Below, piece by piece: positions 1 through 10,065 of a stretch of 64,000 nucleotides of DNA. The notes below the pieces were generated by a model, which did not search any database, was not told the origin of the DNA, and saw nothing but the letters and a program-made list of their open reading frames with translations. Source of the stretch: Ariolimax columbianus (lineage: Eukaryota > Mollusca > Gastropoda > Stylommatophora > Arionidae); contig JAVGWX010000013.1 in assembly GCA_036924085.1 (NCBI GenBank), positions 56,585,152 through 56,649,151 of the forward strand, written 5' to 3'. How positions within the stretch are numbered: the stretch's first letter is position 1; the number at the start of each line of letters is the position of its first letter. The position numbers and the translations under genes were made by a program.

Positions 1-242
1 TGATTATATGTTCTATGGTGCAGGAATGTGGGACCGTCCAGGAGCCGGGACACCTGATTATATGTCCCAGGATGCAGGAATGTGGGGCCGTCCAGGAGCC
101 GGGACACCTGATTATATGTCCCAGGATGCAGGAATGTCGGACCGTCCAGGAGCCGGGACACCTGATTATATGTCCCAGGATGCAGGAATGTGGGGCCGTC
201 CAGGAGCCGGGACACCTGATTATATGTCCCAGGATGCAGGAA
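1..242. repeat. 54-bp minisatellite, about 4.5 copies
   Basis: Units begin TGATTATATG at 1, 55, 109, 163 and 217, so the period is exactly 54 bp. Copies differ by a few substitutions. Because 54 is a multiple of three, a reading frame stays open through the array and runs on to 370; the repeated peptide contains GRPGAGTPDYMSQ. There is no sign that it is a gene. The array is cut by the window edge, so its full length is unknown. Confidence 0.95.
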
Positions 243-794
243 TCCTGTGCAATGACCTGATGGTGGCAAATGAAAGTGACAGTGGCTGGATTTTAGGCGA
301 AGACTATTTGAGGTTGCCGGACACGGAAAGTCAGTCAGTAAGTAGTTCGTTGTACAGAAATATAATGTAGATTAATTTCTTTAGAAATATCAGATTTATG
401 AAAGCTGAAATGAATTGTTTCACTGTGGTAACTAATATATCTGGTACATGCTCACCTGCATTATCTTGTAATAATAATATGTGACAGTATTCAAGGGCAA
501 TGAAGCTACTTGGTAATATTTTGCTGGTTATTTACATATTATTTAACATATTTGCTTCATGCTTTAGACTGGTCATTAAATGCACACAACAACTATCGCA
601 TATTATATATTGTCGATGGAAATTGTGTGTTAATAGTTTCAATGTACGGATCTATCTTTATTCTTTGACGTCTCTATAGCTCTAATGTTGAAGAGACATG
701 CCAACTCACAGGTTGGAACTGCATATACATAAGATGAATCAGCAATGAGATCTTTGACAAACGGAGGAAGTACGAAATTAAATAATGGACACTG
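243..794. other. AT-rich stretch, nothing recognised
   Basis: I see no LINE motif, SINE head or tandem repeat here. Short open frames on either strand look like chance. Confidence 0.5.
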
Positions 795-880
795 GATGAT
801 GAAGGCGATGAAGATGATGATGATGACAGTGATGATGATGAAGGTGATGACGGTGATGATGGTGATAAAGTGATGACGAT
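795..880. repeat. Imperfect GAT/GATGAT microsatellite
   Basis: The stretch is dominated by GATGAT with interspersed GAAG and GACG variants. Several LINE families in this window end in GATGAT tails, so this may be the expanded tail of a lost element. It could equally be a simple repeat. Confidence 0.8.
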
Positions 881-1245
881 ATTGATTGCTAACAATGAGT
901 AAGATTACTCTTTCGTGCACCTTGAATAGATCGTAAAGTGCCGGGTTGCAGTAGATTTCCTCACATCCCGAGAAATGCTGATGAAGATATACCTAGGTTC
1001 TCCATGAGATTGTGCTATGCTTGGATTCATCTGCGTGTCGCTCACTACTACGGGGATCACGTCGGTCCCCACCTGGTTAACCAGGCTGTCATGAAAATAC
1101 CCCCGTTTCCAGGTAAGTGGGAGTCTTAGCCAGTATATTTTACTTGACCCTGACTAGCATATCTGATCAGTATGTTTTGCCTGGCCCTAAATAACATGTC
1201 CGATCAGTATGTTTTGCCTGACCCCGACTAACATGTCCGATCAGC
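881..1245 (-). mobile_element. SINE-C copy 1
   Basis: The stretch CAATGAGTAAG (about 893), the GGGTTGCAGTAG block and the ATCCCGAG block match the copies at 13497-13842 and, reversed, 48595-48935. In the last copy the (AAC)n tail marks the 3' end, so this copy lies on the minus strand and its tail side is at the low coordinate. The part from 1127 to 1245 is a 37-38 bp tandem repeat containing GATCAGTATGTTTTGCCTG, about three copies. No Pol III box A or B could be read, so calling it a SINE is inference. Confidence 0.6.
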
Positions 1246-1479
1246 CTGTTGGAGGGGCAAACTGGAAAATTCTCGAACATCTCTAGAGCTGATCAACTAA
1301 AAACATATGTAATAGCCATCGTGGAAAGCAATAGTCATGTCAGAGACAAGATAGTCTTCCTCACATACTCCCTGTCAGCTATTATGGCCTATGAAACCAT
1401 TAAAAACAATGAATTGTCAGCTGTTGCCCATCGCAACGGATAATGACGACATCATCAGATGTTTTTCTTTTGATGACGT

Positions 1480-1664
1480 AACTTGTAGTTACATTTGGTT
1501 TATAGTGAGAAAGACTCTGCGCTGGTCATCAGACTCACTCTCTGGTCCCAAGCTACCTTGGACCAGTGGCACGCATAAGTCAGGACCTATGGAGGTAACT
1601 CAAGATGCCGTCACTCTGATCCCACCTCACATGAGACCAGAAGTCGCTTGAAACTTGAGGATTC
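1480..1664 (-). mobile_element. SINE-D copy 1, 3' part (split by LINE-N)
   Basis: Read on the minus strand this matches the body of the SINE-D copy at 57533-57790, including the blocks AGTTACCTCCA and TGATGACCAGC. Its 5' part lies at 2667-2750. The two halves are separated by a LINE-N insertion flanked on both sides by ACTTGAGGATTC. Confidence 0.7.
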
Positions 1665-2666
1665 TTCTTTTTCGTACGCAGTCAGACAGTAACCATTATT
1701 TTTTCGAAAAAAGCGGCGGTCATCCTGAGGCTCTCGCCACTGCCATAGAGCTTGTCTTGCAGTTCCACTGGTAATGGCCACATCTGCTCTCTCTGATCCT
1801 CGTATGTCGGGCAGTTCTGCAGCAGATGTTCAGCGGTCATTTTACCAGTACCGCACGGGCATTCGTCGGTACACCCTATCTTCAATTTGTTGAATAGGTG
1901 GTACCTCAGTCTGTTGTGGCCAGTGCGAAGTCTGAAGACAACGACCTGCTCTCTTCGGTTCAACTGGTAATAGGCATCGTTTTTGGTGTAACCAGTATGT
2001 TCGGTTTCCCATTTGGTCATGTATCTGGTTTTGATAAGCCGTTTTGACTCTTCGTACGTCATACTGGTATCTGTTTGTGGTAGTCTTGCACCTTCTTTTG
2101 CCAGTCTGTCTGCCTCCTCGTTGCCTTGGATGTTGCAGTGTGACGGAACCCACTGTACCACTACCCTTTTTGGTGCGGACTGCTGGCACAGTTTGCAGAG
2201 TGCTGCTCTTAAGTCATTAAGCTCAGTGTTTTTCTGGCTTTTTAGCGCTGTGACTACGGCGAGAGCATCTGTCAGCAGGACTATATGGCTCTCATTTTCA
2301 CTGTGTGTCACCATTTCTTCCACTGCCGCCCTCAGTGCCTCTGCCTCCGCTCTGAAATTGCTTGTGTACTTACCAGTAGCGAATGACAGTGTTATTTTTC
2401 TGCCATTTGGTAGGTTCAGGAATGCTCCTGCCCCTCCGTTCTGTGTAGTGTCTGTTACAGAACCGTCGGTGTATGCATGGGTCCAGTCCATGCTTGGGTA
2501 GCTTTTCGTTATGAAGCTTATGGTAGTATCTCTCCTTTCTTTTTCAGTCTGGCAGTTTTTGTTTGCAATACCTGGTATATTTTCTACCACCTCTGGAAAT
2601 ATATCCTGCCTCCAGGTAGGTTTTCGTACAGTAGTGATGGGTTTTGGTGTTGTTAGTGCGTTTATG
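1665..2666 (-). mobile_element. LINE-N copy 1, 5'-truncated, with RNase H
   Basis: This is the 3' kilobase of an RNase H-bearing LINE. The 3' end faces low coordinates and has a GAA-rich tail (TTCTTTTTC on the plus strand at 1665). The 12-bp sequence ACTTGAGGATTC occurs at 1653-1664 and 2667-2678, which is a clean target-site duplication. The element is cut at its 5' end just upstream of the RNase H linker. Sister copies lie at 42807-44193 and 53158-54733. The domain order resembles I-clade LINEs, which carry RNase H; the clade is inference. Confidence 0.9.
1682..2590 (-). pseudogene. LINE-N RNase H and C-terminal zinc-knuckle ORF remnant
   Basis: The 302-codon frame is open. It contains the RNase H core in order: YTDGSV (Asp42), FRAEAEAL (Glu82), LLTDALAVV (Asp108) and WVPSHCNIQGNEEAD (Asp161). 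All four expected acidic residues are present. A Cys/His cluster of the form C-x-C...H-x4-C follows near residues 240-260, as is usual after RNase H in this type of LINE. In an intact element this domain removes the RNA strand of the RNA-DNA hybrid during target-primed reverse transcription. Here it is detached from its RT by 5' truncation, so the first Met is not a real start and the frame is only a remnant. Confidence 0.85.
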
Positions 2667-2752
2667 ACTTGAGGATTCGATCACCCATAGTTTCCGATCA
2701 TCGCTTTGACAGGCGAGTGCCCTACCTCTCGGCAACACCACTCACCGTGTGA
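2667..2752 (-). mobile_element. SINE-D copy 1, 5' tRNA-like head
   Basis: On the minus strand the head reads GTTGCCGAGAGGTAGGGC (box A-like) and GATCGAATCC (box B-like), with spacing typical of a tRNA-derived Pol III promoter. It matches the head at 57533. The rest of the element is at 1480-1664, beyond the LINE-N insertion. Confidence 0.7.
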
Positions 2753-2753
2753 G

Positions 2754-3105
2754 CGATGCGTCATGGTCATGTGGCTAACTCAGCAGGGCCCAATCGCTCT
2801 AATGCGATGTGTCATTGACATGTGGCTAACAGGGCAGGGCCCAATCGCTCTAATGCGATGTGTCATGGACATGTGGCTAACAGGACAGGGCCTAATCGCT
2901 CTAATGTGATGTGTCATGGACATGTTGCTAGCTTAGCAGGGCCCAATCGCTCTAATGCGATGTGTCATGGACATGTGGCTAACTCAGCAGGGCCCAATCG
3001 CTCTAATGCGATGTGTCATGGACATGTGGCTAACTCAGCAGGGCCCAATCGCTCTAATGCGATGTGTCATGGTCATGTTGCTAACTCAGCAGGGCCCAAT
3101 TGCGA
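2754..3105. repeat. 51-bp minisatellite, about 7 copies
   Basis: Units of GATGTGTCATGGACATGTGG and onward repeat every 51 bp from about 2755 to 3105. The unit is 17 codons long, so frames stay open through it (for example 2822-3166). It directly abuts the SINE-D head. No coding role is supported. Confidence 0.95.
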
Positions 3106-3194
3106 TGTGTTAGTCCATGATTATTGGCCCAATTGTACGTTTCCAAGCCAAACTATAAAACAATGATGTGTAGTCTGTCGGAATAAATTCTATA

Positions 3195-3460
3195 ATTTCA
3201 ACAGAATGAAAATTCAATGTATTCCTGTACACTGTAAGATACAGGAAAATGAGGAGGCAGATAAACTGGTCAAAGAGGGAGGCTGCAAACCGTAAACTGA
3301 AGACAGAGCTACATATGAGGAAATAAGCACAATTCTAAAAATGAACTTAAAAAACAAATGACAGAGAACAGCCAGGATCTAATACAGCAGAACCATACTA
3401 CTCTTTGCCAAAAAGTGATCAAGTGACATCATTCAGATAGCGAACAGACAATTTCTTCTT
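3195..3460 (+). mobile_element. RNase H LINE fragment
   Basis: The plus-strand frame near 3210 reads PVHCKIQENEEADKLVKEGG, the C-terminal RNase H motif with its last catalytic Asp. It then runs through several stop codons with the TYEE motif preserved. It is similar to LINE-N (SHCNIQGNEEADRLAKEG) but clearly divergent. It is a short, dead fragment. Confidence 0.7.
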
Positions 3461-3577
3461 TCTTTTCTTTTCACTTATCCTTTTTATTCTTTTCCAGTTT
3501 TGACATTGATAGCATAGGGTCAGGTAAAAGAAATCGTGTTTTTTTAAGTCTCTTTTAGTAGTAATTGTCACGTGCTT

Positions 3578-3850
3578 TCAATGAAGTTTTGGAGTTAATT
3601 GTTCAATCATCTGATTTGCCTTTTTGCATCTTTGTTGGATTTCTGCTGTCATTCTTTTGTTTGCTGATAACGTGCTCCCTAGGTATGTGCAATATTTTAC
3701 CTGTTTGATTTGCTGTTTTTCAAAGGCGATATTGATGGCTCCAGATATTCTAGATATTTTCAAGACCTCCGTTTTTTTCTACAAAGGTTTTTCAACAGAC
3801 AGTTGCAGACTGAAAAATCATATGTTCAACAAATTATAAATTAGGCACAC
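3578..3850 (-). mobile_element. LINE RT C-terminal (thumb) fragment
   Basis: The minus-strand frame contains KQVKYCTYLGSTLSANKRMTAEIQQR. The YLGSTLS motif is typical of the segment after the RT active site in RTE/CR1-like LINEs. An upstream KTEVLKI motif occurs in a shifted frame. Family not assigned. Confidence 0.65.
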
Positions 3851-3940
3851 AGATATGTGCCCATGTGGGGGGGGGGGGGAGGGGGGACACACAGATATGT
3901 GCCCATGTAGGGGCGATGCACACAGATATGTGCCTATGTG
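3843..3940. repeat. Three copies of a 21-bp repeat and a G-rich tract
   Basis: The block CACACAGATATGTGCCCATG occurs three times. A run of more than ten G followed by a second G run separates the first two copies (about 3868-3885). The G runs could form a G-quadruplex. Confidence 0.85.
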
Positions 3941-4186
3941 GGAGAGAAAAAGCGAACGGGGAAACATGTTCTACAAGTCTGCAGCTCCGCGAGAGGAGTA
4001 GAGTGACAACATGACCCTCCCCAATCCAACTGCGAGTTAAACTGTATATCGACGAGAGACGAGAGAAGCATCGGCAGGTTTTTACTTTGTTAATTTCCGT
4101 GTCCTGGCACCATGTCTTATAGTGTCCATCCAGTGTTCAGCGACTTGAATTGCCCTATCATTCGTCTTCATCATGTTGCTCTAGTT

Positions 4187-4462
4187 ACACGTATCCGAAA
4201 GTTTGGGACAGACAATGAGATGACCTGGATCTTGTATCTTACCGTAGTCAGTCACATGTTTCCAGAAGGTTGGGACAGACCATGAGATGACCTGGATCTT
4301 GTATCGTACCGTAGTCAGTCACATGTTTCCAGAAGGTTGGGACAGACCATGAGATGACCTGGATCTTGTATCGTACTGTAGTCAGTCACATGTTTCCAGA
4401 AGGTTGGGACAGACCATGAGATGACCTGGATCTTGTATCATACCGTAGTCAGTCACGTGTAT
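4187..4462. repeat. 67-bp tandem repeat, four copies
   Basis: Units start at about 4187, 4254, 4321 and 4388, each containing GGGACAGACCATGAGATGACC and ending CGTAGTCAGTCAC. The last three are nearly identical. The first is the most divergent. Confidence 0.95.
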
Positions 4463-4529
4463 CGCTGTCTGAGAGACCCCTTCTCTTCATGTTCCTCCTA
4501 CATCGTGATTTGAAGTTTATTTATTGTCT

Positions 4530-4735
4530 TCCAAAGTGAGTAGGGTAAGTGATGTCCAGGGGTAGGATAGAAAACTGTGCTCCCCATGTTGTACTAGTTA
4601 ATTTTTGGATAATGTTTCGTGCGCATATCTTGCGCTTTGTTTCCTGGCATTGTGTCATGTAAGACAGTGTACGGTCTAACTTGACGCCCAAATATTTGAG
4701 AGCCGTTCAGTGTTGGAGCTCCTGAACATGCCATC
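4530..4735 (-). mobile_element. LINE RT thumb fragment
   Basis: The minus strand, read across two frames, gives ALKYLGVKLDRTLSY followed by KICARNIIQKL and TTWGAQ. This is the usual layout downstream of the RT active site in RNase H-bearing LINEs. It lies 3' of the RNase H fragment at 4930-5960 on the same strand. That is the wrong order for one element, so the two are probably separate insertions or a rearranged one. Confidence 0.6.
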
Positions 4736-4929
4736 TAATCTAATGTCAGGTTTAGGAAAGAAATAGATGAGAATATTTGAGAGCGAATTATAAAGAAGAA
4801 ATAAACAATCGCATCAAGCACCCTTTCTCAGCTGGGTAAGTTGGATCCTGATGTGTGTAGCCAAATCAGATGTTAGCTGCCGTGTATTTCACTCGGATTA
4901 AGTAGATACAATTGTTGTCCACTTTACTG

Positions 4930-5960
4930 TTTATGTTTCTAAGAATCGATGTAACTGCACTCCGGGAATACCCATAGGTGCTCAGTCTCTCGGCAAATGG
5001 CGCAGGATATGGATGCTGATAGTTTATGTAGCTTGCTTGCTGTACGCTCTCCTGCTCCGTCCTCGCATGCGCCCCACTCCGCTCGAACCTTGTGTAATGT
5101 CAAAACTTTGCAGTCTGTGGATTGCTGCTTTATCTATTGCGGTGTCCTAATTTAACAGGTGATCATTGATTGATTTAAAAATGGGATTCCTATCCATCAC
5201 TAACGTGCCCATGATGGGAGATTGTAAAGCCAAGATGTCAGCTCTTTCGTTACCCTGAATCCCCCCAGTAGATCCATATCAACCACTGGAGGTTTGAGGC
5301 CTCAACAGCTGCTATCCACCCGTACTTTAGCCATCCATTCTGTACCTTCTGAAGTACGGCTTGCGCGTCTGTCGCGATGACTGTCCTTGTTAAAGAAATC
5401 TCAGATATTAATCTCCCCACTAAGGTCACTGCTTGCATTCCCATTCTCAAACTGGAGGTTGTTGACGTGTATGCCCCACTGCACTCGACAACAATCTGTC
5501 CTCTCACTCTAGCCGAGAAACCCCAGCCTGATGTCCCGTCAACCCGGACTGATCCGTCAGGGTATATGACGGCATCACTATCCTGCGTGTTCTTCTTTAT
5601 CAGCCGATTCACCTCGTGTTCTGCTCTCCTGTTGCTCCGTTCTCTGCATTCCTTGTCTAAGGTTCTGATGACTCTCTGGTATTCTATCATTCTATCACCA
5701 GAGTGGACCCATTCTTCCTCCTTGGATATCGACTCAGCTGGGGTGACATGTCCGATTGTTGTCTCTGCCTGTGCCATCCATCCTTGACTCCCTCTCTTGA
5801 TTATTGATCCCCTGATGTCTGCGATACTATTGTACAGATGGTGTCGTGTGTCTGTGGTGACACGCATAAGGCGTTGACTTTTGCCAGTTTATGTCTGGAT
5901 GAAGGAAACTATACCTATATTTTAGTCATGTGATCTGCTCCTGGTGTCCAAACATTGGAT
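4930..5960 (-). mobile_element. RNase H LINE fragment (third RNase H family)
   Basis: The open frame at 5250-5867 on the minus strand carries the RNase H motifs YPDGSV, GWGFSA and VIATDAQAVLQKV. It continues through stops as QGNERADILAL. The region that should hold the catalytic Glu reads SLRMGMQAV, so that residue appears lost. A Cys/His motif (CAICRETEH) follows near 4975. The segment around IADIRGSIIKRGSQGWMAQAE is found again at 61588-61690. It is a pseudogene. Confidence 0.75.
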
Positions 5961-6585
5961 GTCTTAGGGCCGTTTTCCTGTTTCTTTCGTTCAATTTCAG
6001 CAGCCCCGCTTCTTCTGACGACAGGAGATATAACAATTATAGGATATATTTTTGCAGGGGGTGGTTTTAGGCAATAATGTGGCCAGGTACTTAATTCACA
6101 CTATATAGAAGGCATCTGTGCCTGATGACTGGCTTCATGGCTATCTGTGACCACTTCCTAAACCTGGCAAGACACGTCGAACAAATAAACAGACACACGT
6201 GCGTTTAAGCAATGATATAGTTGTTTTAATGACAACACTATAGATTTACAGTGTATAGTAAAAACAATTTAATGAATAGGAATCATGCACTATCGTCCAG
6301 AGAAAGAATGAAGATAATGTCAGAAAGTAATTAATTTTGCTAAAAATAATCCATGGGTGTCGATTGGATAATATTATCGTGTTCATGTCTGCAATACAGT
6401 TGCCCTTCAACGATATGCATCAGATGTAACGTAGACCGTCAGAGATAATAACTAACAAACAAAACTTTGTGAAAACGAAAACGTTAACTACCAATATAGA
6501 TTTTAGAGATACAGTGGAACTGGATAGAACAAAACATGGACAAGACAAGTGGGCAAGCTAGTGCACGCATGGGCGAACAGGAGGT
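5961..6585. other. No recognised feature
   Basis: This is AT-rich sequence without LINE or SINE motifs that I can identify on either strand. Confidence 0.45.
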
Positions 6586-6785
6586 CATCCTATCTGGAGC
6601 CTCTTGGTTGAAGTTGGAGAAGATGGATCAACACAGGGATCGGTGGAGATCATCCTATCTGGAGTCTCTTGGGTGGAGTTGGAGAAAATGGATCAACACA
6701 GGGTTCGGTGGAGGTCAGCCTATCTGGAGTCTCTTGGGTGGAGTTGGAGATGACATATCAACACAGGGTTCGGTGGAGGTCATCC
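6586..6785. repeat. 65-bp tandem repeat, about three copies
   Basis: CATCCTATCTGGAG blocks recur at 6586, 6651 and 6716, with a partial fourth at 6781. Each unit contains GATCAACACAGGG and CGGTGGAG. The third unit has ATGACATATCAAC in place of AAATGGATCAAC. Confidence 0.92.
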
Positions 6786-7459
6786 GTTCAAGTCCTATGC
6801 TCCGAGGTAATCAAGAAGGATTAAATCAAGTCCAATTTAATACTACGTAGAACCACTACCTTATCGTTAGCCTCACGTTTAGATGCCAATAGCTTGAGTC
6901 TGATAACTGGTGTTGTTTTCTTTTATAGATTTAATCAAGCTGAGATATCATTACTCTCAAACTTTAGATAAACAAAATTTAGATAAACATCATAAATAAT
7001 TTACGTTTTCCTTCACGTACAGTTTAGTAATACTCAGCGATGATAGTCTTTAGCCTGCATATTGGACTAAACATCTCGAGCATTCAACCCGTCACCCCTT
7101 GTACAGAATTAGCTTTGGGGTCAGAGAGAAACTTACTCAATTCTGTTCTGCCATAACTCCAGTACTAATTACGTCATCTGCCTTTTTAGCGTGTCTTATA
7201 TTATCTCTGGTATGCAGTATTAATGAATGTGTGTACTTACATGCATACATATTAATACTGCATCCCAAAGATAAAATAATACCAGAACGACTCGGCGTTT
7301 AACGTGAAGTGTACAGCTTGAACTGCGGGTCTGATCTGTTCACGCTGTCGACAAACCTGAAACAAACCACAACAGAGATGGTGGTAACAAAATATGTACG
7401 CTACCATCACCATTCAAGTTAACTTTTGTAGTCTCTAAAATGTGTCAGTACTATTAATT
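6786..7459. other. No recognised feature
   Basis: I see nothing beyond short chance frames. The longest (7099-7302, 67 codons) has no motif I know. Confidence 0.45.
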
Positions 7460-7479
7460 TATATATATATATATATATA
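7460..7479. repeat. (TA)n microsatellite
   Basis: There are ten TA dinucleotides immediately before the 5' end of the LINE-G copy. A second short TA run follows that element's tail at 8382-8391, so the LINE probably inserted into TA-rich sequence. Confidence 0.95.
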
Positions 7480-7480
7480 A

Positions 7481-8395
7481 TCTCACCTTATCTGTACAAC
7501 ATATATGCGGAATCTATAATGAGAAATGTTCGAGAAGTTTTGAACATTGGAAGTTTCGACCCATTTGCGATTGGGGAGTACGAGATTCCAGAGTTAGGAT
7601 ACGCAGATGACACAGTGATACTATCAATAAGTGCAGAAGGGCTAGAGCAGCTACTTTCAGCCGTTAATGGACTTAGTAAAGATCAAAACCTGTTCATAAG
7701 CATAAATAAAACAAAGATAATGACCACCGATAAAACACAATGTCAGCATAAATTTACAGGGGGGGGGGGGGGGAGGAAATAGATCAGGTCCCACATTTTG
7801 AATATCTGGGCTCCAGAATTGACAAAAGTGGCGACTGCTGGAAAGAAATCAGAAGAAGACTAGCTATGGCAATGCAGAGACTGAACAGCCTGAAGAAATT
7901 ATGGCAGAGCACCAACAAAATGATAAAAGTAAAAGTCTTGAGAGCCTGTGTTTTTCCTGTGGCAGCTTATGGCTGTGAATCATGGACGATTACCAAAACT
8001 TCTAGACAAAGAGTCGAATCCTTCGAGTCAAAATGTTACGGAAAGATCCTCAGAATACCCTGGACAGAGAAAAAAACAAATGCAGACATTCGGCAAGAGT
8101 TGAGCATAGAGGAGAACTGGTTTATCAATTCCATTTTGGCTAGAAAATGCAAATAATTTGGTCACATCAAGAGACACAACGGTCTTGAGAGAACGATGAT
8201 GGAAGGTATGGTGCCAGGCAAAAAAAAAAGGGGTAGACCAAGAAGACGATGGCACCAAGATATCCAGGAATGTCTGAGTATGACTGTGGCGGAGGCTGGT
8301 GTTTTGGTAAGGGAACGAGTTTCTTTCAGACAGACTTTGATGGGAGCGACGTTCTACAAAGGACATGCTACATGATGATGATGATATATATATAA
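7481..8395 (+). mobile_element. LINE-G copy 1, 5'-truncated
   Basis: The copy begins at ISPYLYNIYAESIM just before the RT active site. It contains YADDTVILS at about 7597, then EYLGSRID, AAYGCESWTITKT and ILRIPWTEKKTNADIRQEL. It ends with FGHIKRHNGL, RGRPRRRWHQDIQE and a GATGAT tail at about 8374-8384. A 15-G homopolymer at 7759-7773 breaks the frame after YADD, and a stop follows at 8154. In an intact element this is the C-terminal half of the reverse transcriptase. TA runs flank both ends and may be the target duplication. Confidence 0.9.
7519..8156 (+). pseudogene. LINE-G reverse transcriptase C-terminal half
   Basis: Two open frames, 7519-7782 and 7866-8156, belong to one RT. The first carries the catalytic YADD box. 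The second carries the thumb and connection region with the conserved YGCESW motif. The frame changes at the poly-G tract. The fingers and palm N-terminal motifs and the endonuclease are missing because of 5' truncation. Confidence 0.85.
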
Positions 8396-8399
8396 ATGT

Positions 8400-9125
8400 A
8401 TGCATGTATCATCACCATAGGCGTCTCACTCTCTGTAAACCATACGTGTGGCGCCCTATGCGTTTTGTCCAGCTTTCTCTCCCGTATGTCTGCTATGACT
8501 GTTAAGAGAGATCTACGAGTGACAGTCCCTGCCACAGATAGTACAACCATGCTGAGAAGGCTGGCTTGCCGGGCTATTTCTAGATCTCTTCAGTCTTTCT
8601 GTTTTCTTTGCAGCAAGAAGACCTCTACGAGCATCGGCAGCCACTATGCCCCCTCCAACTGACTGCGTTCAAACATCTCGATCTTGAGCAAATGATTCCC
8701 AGCCCTCGGATGGGAAGTTGCATGACTTCATGTCGATCTTGCATACGTCCTTGAATAGCAGTGTGGGACGGCCGATTTTTTTAACTCCAAAGGCTAGCTG
8801 TCCGTAGAAAATATCCTTTGACAGCCTTCCATCCCCCATGCTGTAAACATGCCCCAACCATCGAAGATGTCGTTGGCTCAACAGCGAGTACATGCTGTGA
8901 GTGTTTGCTTGCTGTAAGACCTCATAATGCGGTACTCTCTTTTGCTACCCGATCTTCAATATACGCCGTAGACATCTCATGTGAGAGGTGTTGAGACGCC
9001 GTCCCTGTTTAGTGTAAGTGCTCTCAAATTTGCGTCCTTGCATGAGAGTGCTAAGAAGGCTAGTCTGATAGACCCGGGCCTTGGTGTAGTGAGATAGCAC
9101 ATAGTTCTCCCAGAATCTCTTAGTC
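8400..9125 (-). mobile_element. LINE-H copy 1, 3' portion
   Basis: Reading down the minus strand from 9125, the frame passes KARVYQTSLLSTLMQG, TSHMRCLRRILKIG, LLSQRHLRWLGHVYSMGDGR, IGRPTLLFKDVCKID and a C-terminal zinc-finger-like CTICGRDCHS...SHSRH. It ends with GATGAT near 8415. This is the order seen after the RT domain in RWLGHV-type LINEs. The best open piece is 8669-8893. Stops elsewhere make it a pseudogene. It is tail-to-tail with the LINE-G copy at 7481-8395. Confidence 0.8.
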
Positions 9126-9126
9126 A

Positions 9127-9128
<2 letters not shown>

Positions 9129-9206
<78 letters not shown>
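9129..9206. repeat. (TA)n microsatellite, about 39 units
   Basis: This is an uninterrupted TA run between the LINE-H copy and SINE-B copy 1. The SINE's truncated 5' end starts directly at its edge. Confidence 0.98.
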
Positions 9207-9209
<3 letters not shown>

Positions 9210-9440
9210 ACATGGCAGACTGGCTAAGGAGAAGAGATTGAAGAGGGAAGGCTAACCTAGTACCCAAAAATGCCTACTGAAGTTGCATATGCCGGACCGA
9301 AAAATGCAAATATCGTAGTCAAGCTGTAAACTACGACACAACGCATTCTGTTCTCTAGACAACATCCTGCTACTTACAAAGCATTTTTCATGACTTGGTA
9401 GTTGTAGATTGAGAACGATCGAAGAAGAAGAATAAATTGT
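9207..9440 (+). mobile_element. SINE-B copy 1, 5'-truncated
   Basis: The copy starts at GGCAGACTGGCTAAGG and keeps the central ACCGAAAAATGCAAATATCG module. It continues with ACACAACGCATTC and ends in AGATTGAGAACGATCGAAGAAGAAGAA. Compared with the full-length copy at 57856-58210, about 125 bp of the 5' end are missing. Confidence 0.85.
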
Positions 9441-9599
9441 TAAATATACAAGAAATGGTTTCTTCCTGTTTACCATACCCATTAATATCTGCTGTAGTGC
9501 AGACCTCTCTGAGAAAGACTGAGTGGATAAGTAGCTCAGTCCAGTCACGCTCCAGTAACCAGGCTGTTAACGCGTACGCGACTGAATAATGAATACAAG

Positions 9600-9790
9600 G
9601 CAACGAAATAGTGTTGCTGCTGCCTAAGACGGATGTGTCGGACCGAAAGGTGCAAGTATCGCAGTCAGGCTGTAAACTAGCGACACAACGCATCCTGTTC
9701 TCGGGACTACATCTAGCTACTTGCAAAACCCTGTTCAGGGCATAGTAGTGGGAGATTGAGAACGAACACAGAAGAAGAAGAAGAGATTTG
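9600..9790 (+). mobile_element. SINE-B copy 2, short form
   Basis: GACGGATGTGTCGGACCGAAAGGTG opens the conserved part, followed by CTAGCGACACAACGCATCC and a GAGAACGAACACAGAAGAAGAAGAAG tail. The copies at 11350 and 40031 have the same short 5' form and the same CTAGCGAC variant, which suggests a subfamily. Confidence 0.8.
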
Positions 9791-9884
9791 CTAATTCCAC
9801 CTCTCATTCCACCTCGTACAATTTAATCTCTCTAGCACTTCATCTGCAACGGCAGGAGTCTGCTAGGCTTTACGTGACGCTTTA

Positions 9885-10065
9885 TACATACATGATCACA
9901 AAGGCGCACTCAGTGTTTGGGAGGCTACTAGAGAATGGCTGAAACCGACAAGGCATCAGTATATGCATCAAGTCAAAAGTGTAATGTGTGGCTGTGCTAA
10001 CCATTCTGCCACATGCCAGAAAAACATGGACAAAGTATAGCAGATATTATGATGATGATGGCGAG
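9885..10065 (+). mobile_element. Possible LINE RT thumb remnant with GATGAT tail
   Basis: A plus-strand frame reads SVFGRLLENG and ISICIKSKVYN. This resembles the FGRL...KVKVYN segment common after the RT active site. It is followed by GATGATGATGG at 10050. It is very short and decayed, so the assignment is weak. Confidence 0.4.

Noticed and set aside
8..370. 120-codon repetitive frame as a structural protein gene
   Set aside because: It is open only because the repeat unit is 54 bp; there is no start context, signal peptide or conservation to support a gene.
2706..3166. Two overlapping repetitive frames across the 51-bp array
   Set aside because: Open in more than one frame because the unit is a multiple of three; no coding signal.
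5377..5787. 136-codon plus-strand frame as a gene
   Set aside because: It is the antisense shadow of the RNase H fragment on the minus strand.
4530..5960. A single LINE with RT followed by RNase H on the minus strand
   Set aside because: The RT thumb piece lies 3' of the RNase H piece, the reverse of the normal order, so they are treated as separate.
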